Assembly: GCA_033032175.1 (NCBI GenBank)
Contig: CM065331.1
Span: 6,386,370 to 6,450,369, forward strand
Source of the DNA: Saturnia japonica
Lineage: Eukaryota > Arthropoda > Insecta > Lepidoptera > Saturniidae
Reading direction: 5' to 3'
Length of the DNA stretch: 64,000 nucleotides
Position numbers and translations under genes: made by a program. The notes below the pieces were generated by a model that worked only from the letters and a program-made list of their open reading frames with translations, searched no databases and was not told the DNA's origin. This document shows positions 43,401 to 55,000 of this stretch, piece by piece; the stretch's first letter is position 1, and every line of letters begins with the position of its first letter.

Positions 43401-43967
43401 CAATAGCGATTACCGACAATTCGACGCAGCGTGGCGCTGTCTCCAAGGGATAAAGGCAAAACATCTCGCATCCAAATGTCTAAATACTCACGAAATTACC
43501 AATCCTTGTATTTTTAATTTCGAGCAAGTAAAGTCAGTTAGGACTCAGTAGTGCTACCCGTTACACCCGCGGGTAGCGAGCGAGTAAAATTAATGCATTA
43601 TTACTTGAAATTACTTTTTAATCTTTGTTTCGGGTGAATTCCATTCGAGCTCTTACAAACGGCTTGCTAGAGAGGGCAGTTAACCTCCTCGTAACCCTGG
43701 CTACAACCATGTCTGAATTAATATAAAACATGATGATAATAAGTTGAGTGCAGCCATTACACCATGGAGGCTAAAGGTACAAAAGGATTTAAGAATACCA
43801 ACATATCGATAGCTGCAAGAAGTATAGATAAAATTATATAATTATTTCCAGATCCGAAGAGATACTGTGCTATGGGCACGATGTGGAAGAAAGACTGCAA
43901 CGCTTGCTGGTGTGATTATAGAAGTCCCGTGTGTGGTTTAAAGAAATGCTCCAGTACCACTGGTTAG
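40484..43967 (+). CDS. pacifastin-type serine protease inhibitor gene C (two domains)
   Basis: Exons 40484-40541 (signal peptide MSKFVIILIVFIAAICSAE), 42775-42912 (alpha) and 43852-43967 (beta, read through to a TAG), total 312 bp, 103 residues. Intron phases match genes A and B. The beta donor that would be used in A and B (gtaagt) is gttagt here, and reading through it gives the stop TAG in two codons; no second module and no terminal exon follow. The alpha domain is canonical; the beta domain has lost the conserved Gly (Arg) and the Thr of Cys-Thr (Gly). Intron 1 has grown through a Helitron-like insertion holding two opposed SINEs. It may be a shorter working paralogue or a gene in decline. 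Confidence 0.7.
41165..41365 (+). repeat. interspersed repeat, partner of 16130-16345
   Basis: Same text as at 16130-16345 (tttccaggggagtacagttt, ggtgttccgcaggcttgttt). It lies upstream of the alpha exon, as in gene A. Confidence 0.5.
41829..42090 (+). mobile_element. tRNA-derived SINE (family 3), forward copy
   Basis: Head gcctcgttagcctagtggtc and ctgggttcgaatcccaggt, body caataggctcgccccctatt and cctaacccttcggggaata. The tRNA head does not form a full acceptor stem, so it is not counted as a tRNA gene. Confidence 0.7.
42375..42610 (-). mobile_element. tRNA-derived SINE (family 3), reverse copy with expanded TTAGGTG tract
   Basis: The minus strand reads the same head and body (gagcaaagtgtttttatgtt, cttcggggatactgg). 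At 42408-42455 the cctaac part has expanded into a degenerate tract of ttaggtg/ttaggt units. It forms an inverted pair with 41829-42090. Confidence 0.65.
42775..42912 (+). CDS. gene C exon 2, PLD alpha
   Basis: Acceptor attattttcag|AT, donor CATG|gtatgt, 46 codons. Core CNTCVCNEAGLRECTNEKC; P1-P1' Asn-Glu, an uncommon acidic reactive site. Confidence 0.8.
43852..43967 (+). CDS. gene C exon 3, degenerate PLD beta
   Basis: Acceptor tatttccag|AT. All six cysteines remain (core CNACWCDYRSPVCGLKKC), but the conserved Gly is Arg and Cys-Thr has become Cys-Gly. P1-P1' would be Leu-Lys. It ends SSTTG then TAG at 43965-43967 if the weakened donor at 43962|43963 is not used. Confidence 0.7.
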
Positions 43968-44893
43968 TCTTAACATAAATGTACCATACTTTGGATTCAT
44001 CACAATGTTTTCCTACACCGCAAGCTCAGGCTCATTGTAAGGATTCGAACCCATATCGATCGACGCCGTGTCCGGACATGCTACCACTGAGCCATCAGTA
44101 CTTCACGATAGGCTTGACACGAAGCCTGCATATAAGGCCAAAGACCGACATAGGTGATTAATTGATTATGCAGTAAATGCGTCCAGAAAACGAAAGATGG
44201 TTTATTTCGTAAATTTGCCACCAGGGAAGCGTTGTGCTTGGTTATGACAAATTCAGAGCTTCTATTTATTGTATCTATTAACATATTGTATACTAAATTT
44301 CGATAAGCATACATTTTCATAGTAGTATTAAATATTTAAAAAACTGAGCACCTACCTAAAAAAAATACACTCTCCCTTAGTTTAGTTGCATACTTTTTTT
44401 AGACAAACATTTATAATATATTGTAATTTAGTATTATCTATTAACAAATATAATAACCTATTTATTGCATTTTTTTCTTATACAAAAGATGGCAAACAAG
44501 CAGCGGCGACCCTGGTGTAGAGTGAGAGGTGTGGTCGCTCTAGGCGCGAGATAGCAAGGAGTACCAAAATGCCAAATGCGAAAAACAATTTAATATCCTG
44601 AAAGAACATTCCAAACAACAATGCATGGATTTTTGAAATAAAATTTAAGTTTTGAGCAACTTTGTAGTTATTATTTGTTTAACTTAAGCTGAAATACAAT
44701 TTATGGTGTGAAAGCGTCGATCAAAGAACGTCGAAAGACAGTCTTGGTCTACCTTGATTAAGGGTTAGGGCCGACGCTGCAAACTAGCATACGAACCACC
44801 TGATGGTAAGCGTCAACTGTAGCCTATGGACACATGGAATACCATAGATATCACACGTGTTTTTTTTTATTTATTTCGGCCACAACTTTACAA
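43968..44893. other. 3' flank of gene C, terminal exon missing
   Basis: SINE family 1 is at 44000-44135. 44290-44440 matches the intron before the terminal exon of A and B (tttcgataagcatacatttt), and 44490-44660 matches the sequence behind their poly(A) signal (gatggcaaacaagcagcggc). The roughly 500 bp between, which hold the terminal exon in A and B, are absent. Confidence 0.6.
44000..44135 (-). mobile_element. SINE family 1 copy after the beta exon of gene C
   Basis: The best-preserved local copy: minus strand ctcagtggtagcatgtccgg, gggttcgaatcc, gagcttgcggtgtaggaaaa. Confidence 0.65.
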
Positions 44894-44951
44894 ATGTCGA
44901 ATTTGCTGATATTATTGATTGTTTTCATTGCTCTTATTTGTAGTGCTGAAA
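44894..44951 (+). pseudogene. orphan signal-peptide exon (pacifastin relic D)
   Basis: MSNLLILLIVFIALICSAE with the same length (58 bp) and phase as exon 1 of genes A and C; the donor site is GAAA|gtaata. The start of the following intron still resembles gene A (atattatttagaatg, aatatagtt). No TATATAAA or TGATAA block precedes it: instead a dispersed repeat (acctgatggtaagcgtc) ends 60 bp upstream. No PLD exon follows in the remaining 19 kb, so it is a broken fourth unit. Confidence 0.7.
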
Positions 44952-47243
44952 GTAATAAATTGTATTCATATTATTTAGAATGTGTTTATTGTCAGATTTG
45001 TTCAAATTATAAATATAGGTGTGTTTTAAATACAAAGTACAATATAGTTAAACGCTATTATGAAAGTGAAACTTTTATTAGATCGTCTCAAATTTTTTAG
45101 TCTGTGTGTTGCATGTCGCGTGACGGTGACATCATTACTCATTTGTGAATTTTTAGTTAAATGTCTATAATGTGAAAAAAGTTTCACTTTTACCGTGGTT
45201 TCATAAAACAACACAATCAATTTTTTTTTTAAGGTGTTTGTTTTGTTAGTTTGATGGCACTGAAACTATCGATAGGAAATGCACAGCGTTCATTGCGCCT
45301 GTGATACTTATAACATGCTGTACATGTACCACTGTTGGGTATAATCTTACGTATCGCACCGTCGATGAATGCCGTACGCATAGAAATCTACATAGTTCTA
45401 TTTTATTCTACATTTTGTTAATACAAGAATAAATTAATTACTCAAGACTGGCTGGGTGGTGGTAAAACATGACAAGACCGCAGTTCAATATTTGTACCAG
45501 TAATAATCAACAGTAAACTATTTATAAAGTTATCTACATTATTTTTTAACCTTCGTATGCTATTTACTTACTTTAACCAGGAGTTCACTATGATTGATAA
45601 TGTTTCTAATGGTATTTTCTTATGTTTACCCAGTTGGCATCACGCTAAGCCTAGTGGAGGGAACTGGCTCTCAAGTGCAGCTGCCGGAACATACCTAAAT
45701 ATTCTTGGCTACAGATTTTGAATTTGGAGATGGTAGCTATCCAAGCGGGTGTTGGAAAATACCTTGTGGTTTCATCAAGTTGTTTTTCTTAACCGGAAGC
45801 TCAGGTTCATTGTAGATATTCAAACACGCGTAAATCGACACGCTAATACTCATCAGCAATCTTTGTTTTACTTAGCCATTGACGACTTTGTTGTACCATG
45901 GAAGTGAAACGGCGTACTGTAAAAATGAAATTAACTCTGCCCACGGCATTTTTTAAATAATAGCACAATAAAGTGACGTCTTTGTGCCTATTAGTCAGCA
46001 CAGTATAATCCCAAAAATAACTATGACTACCGAAAAATTAGCAATCGGCACCGAAAGATTACTTTATTGCATGCTTTTATTTAGCTTGCTTCGTTCGTAT
46101 GTAAGTATTTATGGTACCATGGAACTGATCTGGTGATGGAGTTGGGATGTAGGGACTGGAACTCCTTGGTAGCAAATGGTAGGACAGTATAATTTGGGCT
46201 CGTTTATTTTATTGCCATGAGTACTTTTTATTACACGTACATGAAGCCGGTAGTTTGCTTCTGGAATTCCCTGAAAGAAAGTACAAAGATAATCGAGTTA
46301 AAAGCTTGTTTGTTTTGTTTTCATGAGTATCTGCCATTACAACTGATGATAAGGGTCTAGAGATAGAGCTGGAGGCAAATGGTAAGGACAGGCGAATTTG
46401 GGCTAGTTTATTTTGTCCTCATAAGTACCTTTACATATGATGATAAGGGTCTGAAGATAAAGCCGGGCAATCGACACTAGAACTTCAGCTGCCGGTGAGT
46501 ACCAGATACTAATAATTTTGAAGAAGTATGATACAAAAAATATCTTTTAAATGCATAACATAAAGGTATAATATACGGCCCATCAAGTTGATAATAAAAC
46601 AAAGTAGATTGAAGTAGTAGAAACAGCCAGATCCATGACGAATAGTATAGGCTATTTAGAATTAAGCTATATATCTAAGCTAGCCTTAAATATTGATTTT
46701 TTTAAATAAGTCGGAAGACAAAGCGCTCCCGAACTGCTTTATCCGAGTGCGCTGGAGCAATAGTGATACATAAATACAATCTTCCACCAAAATATTGGTC
46801 CTTGGTATACTATCTATCTGCCATAAACAGGCATTTTGTGGCAAAAAATGATAACAAATTAAAAAGTGATTTATGATTATTATTTTTAGGCTTAACATAT
46901 TAATCCTTAGGAACGAAACTTCCTTCATCGTTAATACAATTTCATGAAGATAGACTTTGCCCTTTAAAGCATGTTATTTGGACAATTTGTTAAGGAGATA
47001 ATGGAAATTAAAATATCACTTGGCTCAGTAGAACATGATGCGGTGAAAACCAATATATTTTAATTCCACAAGAAAATGTTATTAAAATATTGTTTTAAGT
47101 GCAGTATTATGAATTATAAGTCAGTTTTTTTTATTATACACGGGTGAAACCGCGGTGCGCTGCAAGCTTAAAATAAACTTTTACAACATGTAAAAAAAAT
47201 TTAAAAGTTGTCTAATGCCCGATTGTGTATAAACACACGTTAA
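44952..47243. other. repeat-rich non-coding stretch
   Basis: 45480-46080 resembles the upstream flank of units A-C (gttcactatgattgataatg, cgactttgttgtaccatgga), so a further flank remnant lies here. 46130-46250 and 46341-46500 are diverged direct repeats of each other (gcaaatggtaggacag and gcaaatggtaaggacag). No gene is supported. Confidence 0.5.
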
Positions 47244-47764
47244 TCTATACAATTAATAAAATTGAAGTGTCTGTTTGTAAGGTCAAAATAACAGTTTTTC
47301 ACTAAATGCATATGAAAGTATATACGACACCTATAACAAAGAGTCCATTTTTAAAAATTTGTCTGTCTTCCTGTTTGTTCCGGGTAATCTCCGAAACCGT
47401 TGTACCGATTTTGACGGGACTTTCACTGATAGATAGCTGATATTATAGGGAGTAACTTGGGCTACTTATATTTTAGAAAAATAATTAGGGTTCCGCACAA
47501 ATAAAAAAAAACTGGTCATGGTGAATCAATTCTGGCGCTTAATTAATGGCTTATGCTAAGTAAACCACAAGAGATATATCAAATTAATGTAATACATATA
47601 TGTAGGCATTAAAAGACCTACAAAAAAGTCACGGATATTATACATCTATCTTCTAAGGAACACCCACAATAAGCTTTTTTGTCTTTAATATAGCCAGGAG
47701 CGGGGGAACAAGATTCGTGCGGGCATTCTGTAGTCCACGTGAGCGACGCCACGGGCACAGCTAG
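47244..47764 (+). mobile_element. Helitron-like element, 521 bp
   Basis: A|TCTATACAATTAATAAAATT at the start and gccacgggcacagCTAG|T at the end, as expected for a Helitron inserted between A and T. The minus-strand open frame 47618-47803 is a shadow. Internal sequence matches the reverse strand of 57198-57712 over the full length. Confidence 0.75.
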
Positions 47765-50700
47765 TATTAAATAAAAAAAGGAAACAAAAAATCCCGACTG
47801 CAAAAAAACACTGGACTAAAATGAGTTTTGCTTTTTATTTAATTACCAGACGTCATTATACTTACTTATTTAAGCCTATGACACTATTACAATTAAGAAG
47901 AATCTGACGACTCCTAGTATGCTAAAATCCATAAAACCTCTTAGGCTACGAAGCGTGCCAAAGAAATAGACATAGAAATCATACGCTTCAAAAACATAAC
48001 TCTCCTTTTTCGCAGTCGGGAAAAGAAGAAAGTTCAACCTATTTATTTAGTTACCTATGTTTTTTATACAAAATTAACCTTAAAGCAAGGTAAAAGAAAC
48101 ATTATTATAATCATTCAGTCCTCCTTTTAGGTTATTACGTAGGACATGTCTTTTCTCTATAGGATGCCTGCTAAGAGTTCCATGTTCGTTTGTCCCTTAC
48201 GAGCGTGTGATATTCGACGCAGATCAGACCAATATATTGAGATTTATAGGGTTGGCACTTATACATATAAATAAAAATGAAACGATGTTTTTGGTAAATG
48301 CATTACTTGAGTTAAAATGTTCGTAATACTCCAAATTGGGATTTTATGTGAAGATAAATTGGGGAAGTTTCCCCTATAATCTACAAATTCGGGAAAGCTT
48401 GGTTGTTTTTTCTATCGTATTTTTGTACGCATTGAATTCAAAGGACGGATATGCGTAATTCTTATTTTGTTTTGGTTAAGAGGAAAAAAGATTTCGGGAT
48501 ATGTAGCGATGTTAGTTTATTGGAAAGGGCAGAAGAAAGTCTACTAGGATTTGACGTTTATTGCTAGAATTAGTGGAAACAGATTTTTATTTATCGCCAG
48601 ACTTAGCGGAAACTTATTTTGTTTCGTATTGTTTTCTTTTTTTTTTTTCTTTGCTATAAATGAAATAAATGTCTCTATTTTCGAAAATTATTGTCTAATA
48701 ACATTTTTATCTGCATTTTCTTAAGGGCTACCAAGATGATTCGTTTCGTCTCCTCGGCACCGCTTCACTCTCTATTTAGAATCCCTATCCAACCGTTTAC
48801 AATTTCTTTAAATTGATTTGGATTTTTGACAAGTAAAGGTCGACATTGTATTAACTTTTTCTTTTAATCCCATATATATTCACAATAACTGTGCCACACT
48901 AACACGGAAAAACGACAAAGCTTGGTGACAGTTGTCCATTGAAACTAAAACGAGCATCGTAGGCACTCTTAGTCATAATTATACAAAATAAAAATTATGC
49001 GACACAGGGAAATGACCTCAAAATGGCGGCGCGTCCAACTCCTTCCACGCTCGCCTTACATTTCTCATTCTACGTAACAAGCTTTTTGGTCTTTTAACTA
49101 TTGAGTGATGTAAATAAATTTTGTTTAAAGATGATACACACAGTAAGTTAAAACGGAATAAACCAGTTAACTCTAGCTATTGGCAACCATGTGCCTTGCA
49201 CGCAAACATACACTAGACATTATCTACAAGTGTACTATACCGTACACTACTACACACGCAAAAACGTCTCCAAGATGATTTTTCTGTATTTAGCAGCAAT
49301 GCCAAACTATACCCCCCGATTTTATCATTAGTTTTATTTTAATGGAAATTAATTCAAAATTTTAATGGAACGTCAAAATAATCAATTTGTTACAGCCCTG
49401 CGCGTCTAACAATCGCGTCGCTCGCGTAAAACATGCCATGTACCTTTAGACTTGTACCTTCATTTTATTCTTATTATCCACGAATAAAATGAATATATTT
49501 CGTAATAAAATTTCTTCCCGAACACTTATCTGTTTTCGTACGTAAATTACATTTTATTTTTCTAAATTACAATACGAAATCGTTCCCTTTCATATTTTAT
49601 TTTGCATTTTATTTCCTCATTATATATGAAATGAACCTTGGGTATACTTTTTTTTTTTTCAAAATGGTCGATCTGAGAGTGCGGTAGCGCGAAATATTAT
49701 TCTTAAATTATAATTTGACAATTTGTGTCTCGATATGAGTATTGAAATTTTTATATGAGAATATGAAATCTTCTTGCATCTTTTATAAAACAACTGCTCT
49801 ATTGTATTTATATATACGGTATTAGTTATTTAACGTTCAGTTAGGTTACACTGAACTCTTATAAATAAATACCAAATGAATTTAAAAACTAAAACCCGAA
49901 AAGAGAAAAATCGAATTCTGAAAAGTACGATCAAAATTTTTGAAATCATTATAATTCCTACTCACTAACCGACTATTTAGGTTAATTAACTACTATTTTA
50001 CAAACACTTTGCTGTACCTGACATATATTATTATAAATAGTCCTACATAAAACTAATAATACAATATTGTTTTTAAGATTAATAGGTACAATCACAACAG
50101 TCCATAAAAATAGTCCTGTCCAAAGACCACATTAACATGTGACCTTTTATTATAAATGAACTTTTACTTAACACTTGCGGTTAATTTTTGATAAAGAAGA
50201 AGACGGCATGATATAATTTATCGTGTGTAATACAAAACAGCAATAATGCAAAACACTTTTACAAAAAGCTCATATCTCTCACCTTACTTTCAGGAATTTT
50301 GACAGAAAACACATAGATACTTTTTCCGCCGTAAGCAGCTTCAAAAATTTATTGATTGATGAAAACGAACAAAAAGTTAAATATATTTAAGAAAACATTA
50401 TCTAACCTCTCCAAAGTGTGGGTAGTGCAATTATCTGACCCAGCTTACTTCAATCGACGCGTCTTCGAACTGCATAATCACTAAATCCGTCGCTTCAAAG
50501 TAAGCTACATACAATAATTAAATTTAATTAAAACAAGAAATAACCTAAGCTTAGCCAAGACACAGACAGCACTTTAAATATGGCCCCTGGTGATCTTAAC
50601 TCCCCAGTGTTCTGTCTCTTTTCCTCTTATTATATAGGTATATTATTAAGGAGTTGACTGTGTGTTCCTAGGCAGGGTTCCAGGTTCATTTGCATAGGTC

Positions 50701-51244
50701 AAGTGAGCACGGGGGCGCTTAGTCTTAATAGTGATCATAGATTAATCAGTTGCAGACATTCAGAATATTAAATTTTGTTAGTTCTAGTATTTTTTTTAAA
50801 GAAATTAATATCTTGCTACTTGATCAATGTATATAAATTTACATGCCCTAATCAGTGAAAAAATAGCTCAGATTTTAAACTACTGAATTAGATAACTAAC
50901 AAAATCAGTTTAGCGAGAAAAAATTGATTCAGTGATTTTTTTTCGGCAAAATCAGTAGTAAGTTATGACGAATAATAAAATTTCTTGTCGGTGTTTTTTG
51001 AGTTGCTGTGGTAATGCTTATCTTTTGAGTCTGTTACTGTCTCAGTAACAAATTTAAAAAAGTAGCACTGTTATTGCTGCTGTAATCTTTCTAGTCCAAA
51101 GGGTATGGATGTGAAACACGCTCTGGCCGCGGCACGCGAGATATTTTAATTCACTTCTCTGGAGGAACAACCAATTACAATTGGTCTCAGAGCTGTTGTT
51201 CAAAAGGTAGGCTGCACATAGCTAAACTGCATACCTGTTTATTA
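47765..51244. other. non-coding stretch
   Basis: No open frame or domain is seen. A kB-like motif GGGGAAGTTTCCCC is at 48361-48374 and a YY1-like AAAATGGCGGCG is near 49019, both single and without a nearby gene start. It may be intron or intergenic sequence. Confidence 0.4.
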
Positions 51245-52020
51245 TCCATACTAATATTATAATTGCTAAAGTAACTCTGTATGGCTGTCTGTTACGTTTT
51301 CACGCCTAGACCGCTGAAAATAGGGGATGGAAATTTCTATGAACAAAATATGAGAACTCCAAATGCGCATGCGCAATAATGGTGAAATGACATCGGCTGC
51401 CATACCAACCAGTTTGTTGATTGTCAATCTGGGTTGTTGATTTATTGACATTGTTATACTTAATAAGAAATGTATTGTATTTCTAATAATTACCTATTAA
51501 ATGATAGTCCAGTATTCTTTTTAAGATTGGCAGAAGTGTTTTTAAACGGTTTAAATACGCAGTACGGCATAGTTACTGTTTTTTTTATAATAGAAATATG
51601 ACGTGCACTGTCAAGCGCAGCTCGCGGGAGTTTATATATTCTAAGCGATATACCTATTGTAAATTATCTGGATTATACAGTTTTGCTAAAAGTGAGTTAT
51701 TTCATTGTGTTATACCATTCCACATATGGTGAAAATAAAACTTGGGTGAAAGTTAGTATGTAGAACCCGTCAAGTCTCAAATTAGGGATATTCCTATTTA
51801 TGCTTTTGGTAAGAAAGAAATAAAAAGAATTATTTGATGAAAATGTACTACACGAGAAATACACGCCATTCCTCAGTTGAAACGGAATATAATTTGTCAA
51901 CAATATGGGTAAAAATAAAGTTACAGGATGTAAATAACTACTGCGTAACTTTATAGTTATACGTTATACGTTTATAGTTATAGCGTTTACACGCGTGCGG
52001 AGCCGCGGGCACATCGCTAG
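51245..52020 (+). mobile_element. Helitron-like element, 776 bp
   Basis: A|TCCATACTAATATTATAATT at the 5' end and ggcacatcgCTAG|T at the 3' end. A short GTGC...GCAC hairpin just before the CTAG end fits Helitron structure. No Rep/helicase frame, so non-autonomous. The interior has no recognised gene. Confidence 0.7.
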
Positions 52021-55000
52021 TTTTCTTTAAAAACAAAAACATGACACTCATAAATTATGCACTGTATTAAGTAGACCATCTGTATATTTATTTATTCTAT
52101 AAATCAATTTAGATAAGATATTAATCTTTGAAGTGAACGACAAATTAATTCGAAAACCCTTACAAATACCGTCATGTTGAAGTTATGTAAGTTCCCACCG
52201 AAACTAAGAAATTGGTTTATTAATAAATATAGTTTGTTCCAGCGGCTTCGGTTGCATTTTAATACGATCCGGTTTTTTTTAATATATATTTAATTTTGGG
52301 ACTTGGGTACAAAAACAACATGTCCGCGCCCCATCTTAGTTTATACACACAACTATCTCAGTGCACTAGTGATAAAATTCCATAAAATTTTAGCTTCCTA
52401 AATTGCAGGTATACCAATATAGAAAAGAATGTGATCAGGTATTTATTTATTACTGTGAAATAGTTTTTAATCAGTCCATGTCAAATAAGATTTGTGTACT
52501 CAAAATATTAATATTGTAAAATATTCCATTGTAATGAGGTTCCAAAATTATACATTAAAAGGTCTAAGAAATTTTCATATATTGCTGTCGCATTGTGCCC
52601 AATACCTCACCGAACACAGTGCGGGAGTGACAACTGCAGTTCGAACTAATTGTTACCTAAGTAAAACTAACAAAATTATAGTTTCGTATACCTTTGTTTT
52701 CTCCTCTAAAACTGAACTGATTTAAATATTTTTTTCAAGAATAATATAAGAAGGACATTACCTATACCTGCATTTTTTTTTTATGTAGTTGTGAAATTTG
52801 TTTGCCGGACGTCTGAATATGATGTTATAAAAGGGCAATGTTCAGCATTTTAAAAGGCTTCGAAAAGGAGGGTTATGTTTTCGAGCGTATGTATGTATGT
52901 CTAGTTTTTGGCACACCCTATAGCCTAAACAACTTGATCGATTTTAGCATACGTGGTGTCGTTAGATTCGTCTTAATTGTGAAAGTGGCATAGGCTATAT
53001 AATATTTAAGTACGACGTCTGAGAATAAAGAAATATTTCGTGTCTTAGCTCTTGGCCGTTAAGTAGTTCCTACGTCTGGAACCAATCCTGGCTGTGGGAT
53101 TAGATCAAACAAACCTTAAAAATCCATTGTTATCAGAAATGAATCAATATGTAAATTTTGGACTTTGTAGAATAAGAGGAAGTGGATCAAATTTAACTTG
53201 CAATGTCTGATTAAAGACAGACAAGGGGACAGGTGAAAATAAGTAAAAGCTTATAAAATATCATATAATATATCAGCGACGTTTTATAAATAGACGCGTT
53301 TTACTCTTAATAAAAGCAATTTCAAAAGTTACAAATTTTGTTATAACCATGTTGAAACAAAAGAGATAGGAAATCACAGCGTAAGGCGGAAACTCTGTTG
53401 TCAAAAAAGGATAAAATTATCTTCTTGCTAACACCGGTATCAAGTCGACAGTGAACTGACGGCAATTGCCCACCAATCACGATGGCATGTAAAGGGCGAC
53501 AATGCCGTATCTACCTATAAAATATTATTGTATATCATACAATATCTAAGGTTCAAACAACGCAAATTTATGAATAAAGATCCAGCTAAAAGTCCTCTAA
53601 AGTATTGAATAATAATAAAATATTTAAAAAACAAAGGAAATAAACTCAGCCACTCTTTATATGGCTGGATAAAAATAAGAGTGGAAAGGACAGGACTGAC
53701 ATCGCAAGTTGACCTCTTGCATGCTTGACAAGTCAAAGACCAACCAGCTTTGGACCTGCGTGTTTTATTAAGATACATATCTTTCTCGTTATGAAAATGA
53801 CCTACGGCCATACGGCTAACACTCGTTCGTGTACAGATAAAAAATATTTCCCACAACACTTTTGTTTAATATTTATATTTAGAAATTTTATTAATCGCAG
53901 ATCTTCATTTCCAAGGATCGCTGAATAAGATACGAAACATAGACACTTAAACATTATTAACTTAACCGAGTATTATCTTTTTAAGATTTTTATCAACATG
54001 CCAAGCCATTCGCCCTTTTCGCGCAAAAGGAGTTTGCCTATCTTAACGAATTCCACAGATTAAAAATAAAAAAATACGCAAAGCACGTTCAACCTCCTTT
54101 ATAAATAATGCATGTCTGGCCAAATAAAGGAGGGAATAGAGGCAACTATTTCCTTCATAAAAGCTATATTCTCATTTAACATACAAGCATTCTAACTTTA
54201 AAATATTTCAAACTATTCAACATTATCCTTCTCATTTCCAAACTGTGTGGAATTCCTGCGCTTTTTTTTAATTTACGTTTTTTATGATTCTCATTCAATG
54301 GGCACCGATTCATTTGAAGTTGTATTGAAATAAAAAACCTCCTTTTATCGCAAAGTGTGAGCTTACCTTTATTCCCTATTGTACGGACACTTTATTTTTC
54401 TCGCTTGTGAGTCGGATATTATTATTATTTAGTCGTCGTGAGTGTATCCGCACGGCGAAACCCGTTTTCGAGTCGGCGTTTGGGCCGTGACCTTTAGTGA
54501 TGTGCTGAACGGACATCGTTAACATCTTTATCGATCTATGAAGTAATAAAATAAAGCACACAAATCTGATAACCTATCAAACTTACAATGTTCTTATCAG
54601 TTCTTATCACTGCCTCTGGTTTTATTATAATTAAGGGCCTTCTAAAATGATTAAAACAGCCCAGTTACACAGCCGTCATCAAACATACAGCAAACAAATT
54701 TGACGAATTTTTGGAAAAAATATTAAAATCGGACAAATTTTGTATTAAAAGCTATGATTTCGTGTATTTTACATGATAGGTATTATCAGTCCGAATTGCA
54801 GTTGTCTCTATCGTTTTATATTCGGACATTTGGTACACAGCGCTATATAAATAGATGTATATAAAGCGCTGTTTTCAAATAGCTTGCTAACCGCGTTTCA
54901 TTTTTGACTAACTGCAAAAAGGTGGTTCTTAATTTCAATTGTATATTTTTTTATGGATATTCAGCCAGCTTCTTTTTTATGAACCGATTTAGATAATTTC

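Noticed and set aside
43282..43551. 89-codon open frame in intron 2 of gene C that might be a separate small gene
   Set aside because: The homologous sequence in three other introns is broken by stops, there is no signal peptide or domain, and it sits between two confirmed exons. Kept only as a low-interest finding.
53515..53928. 114-codon minus-strand frame overlapped by a 67-codon + frame
   Set aside because: No recognisable motif or splice support; opposed open frames in AT-rich DNA are expected by chance.
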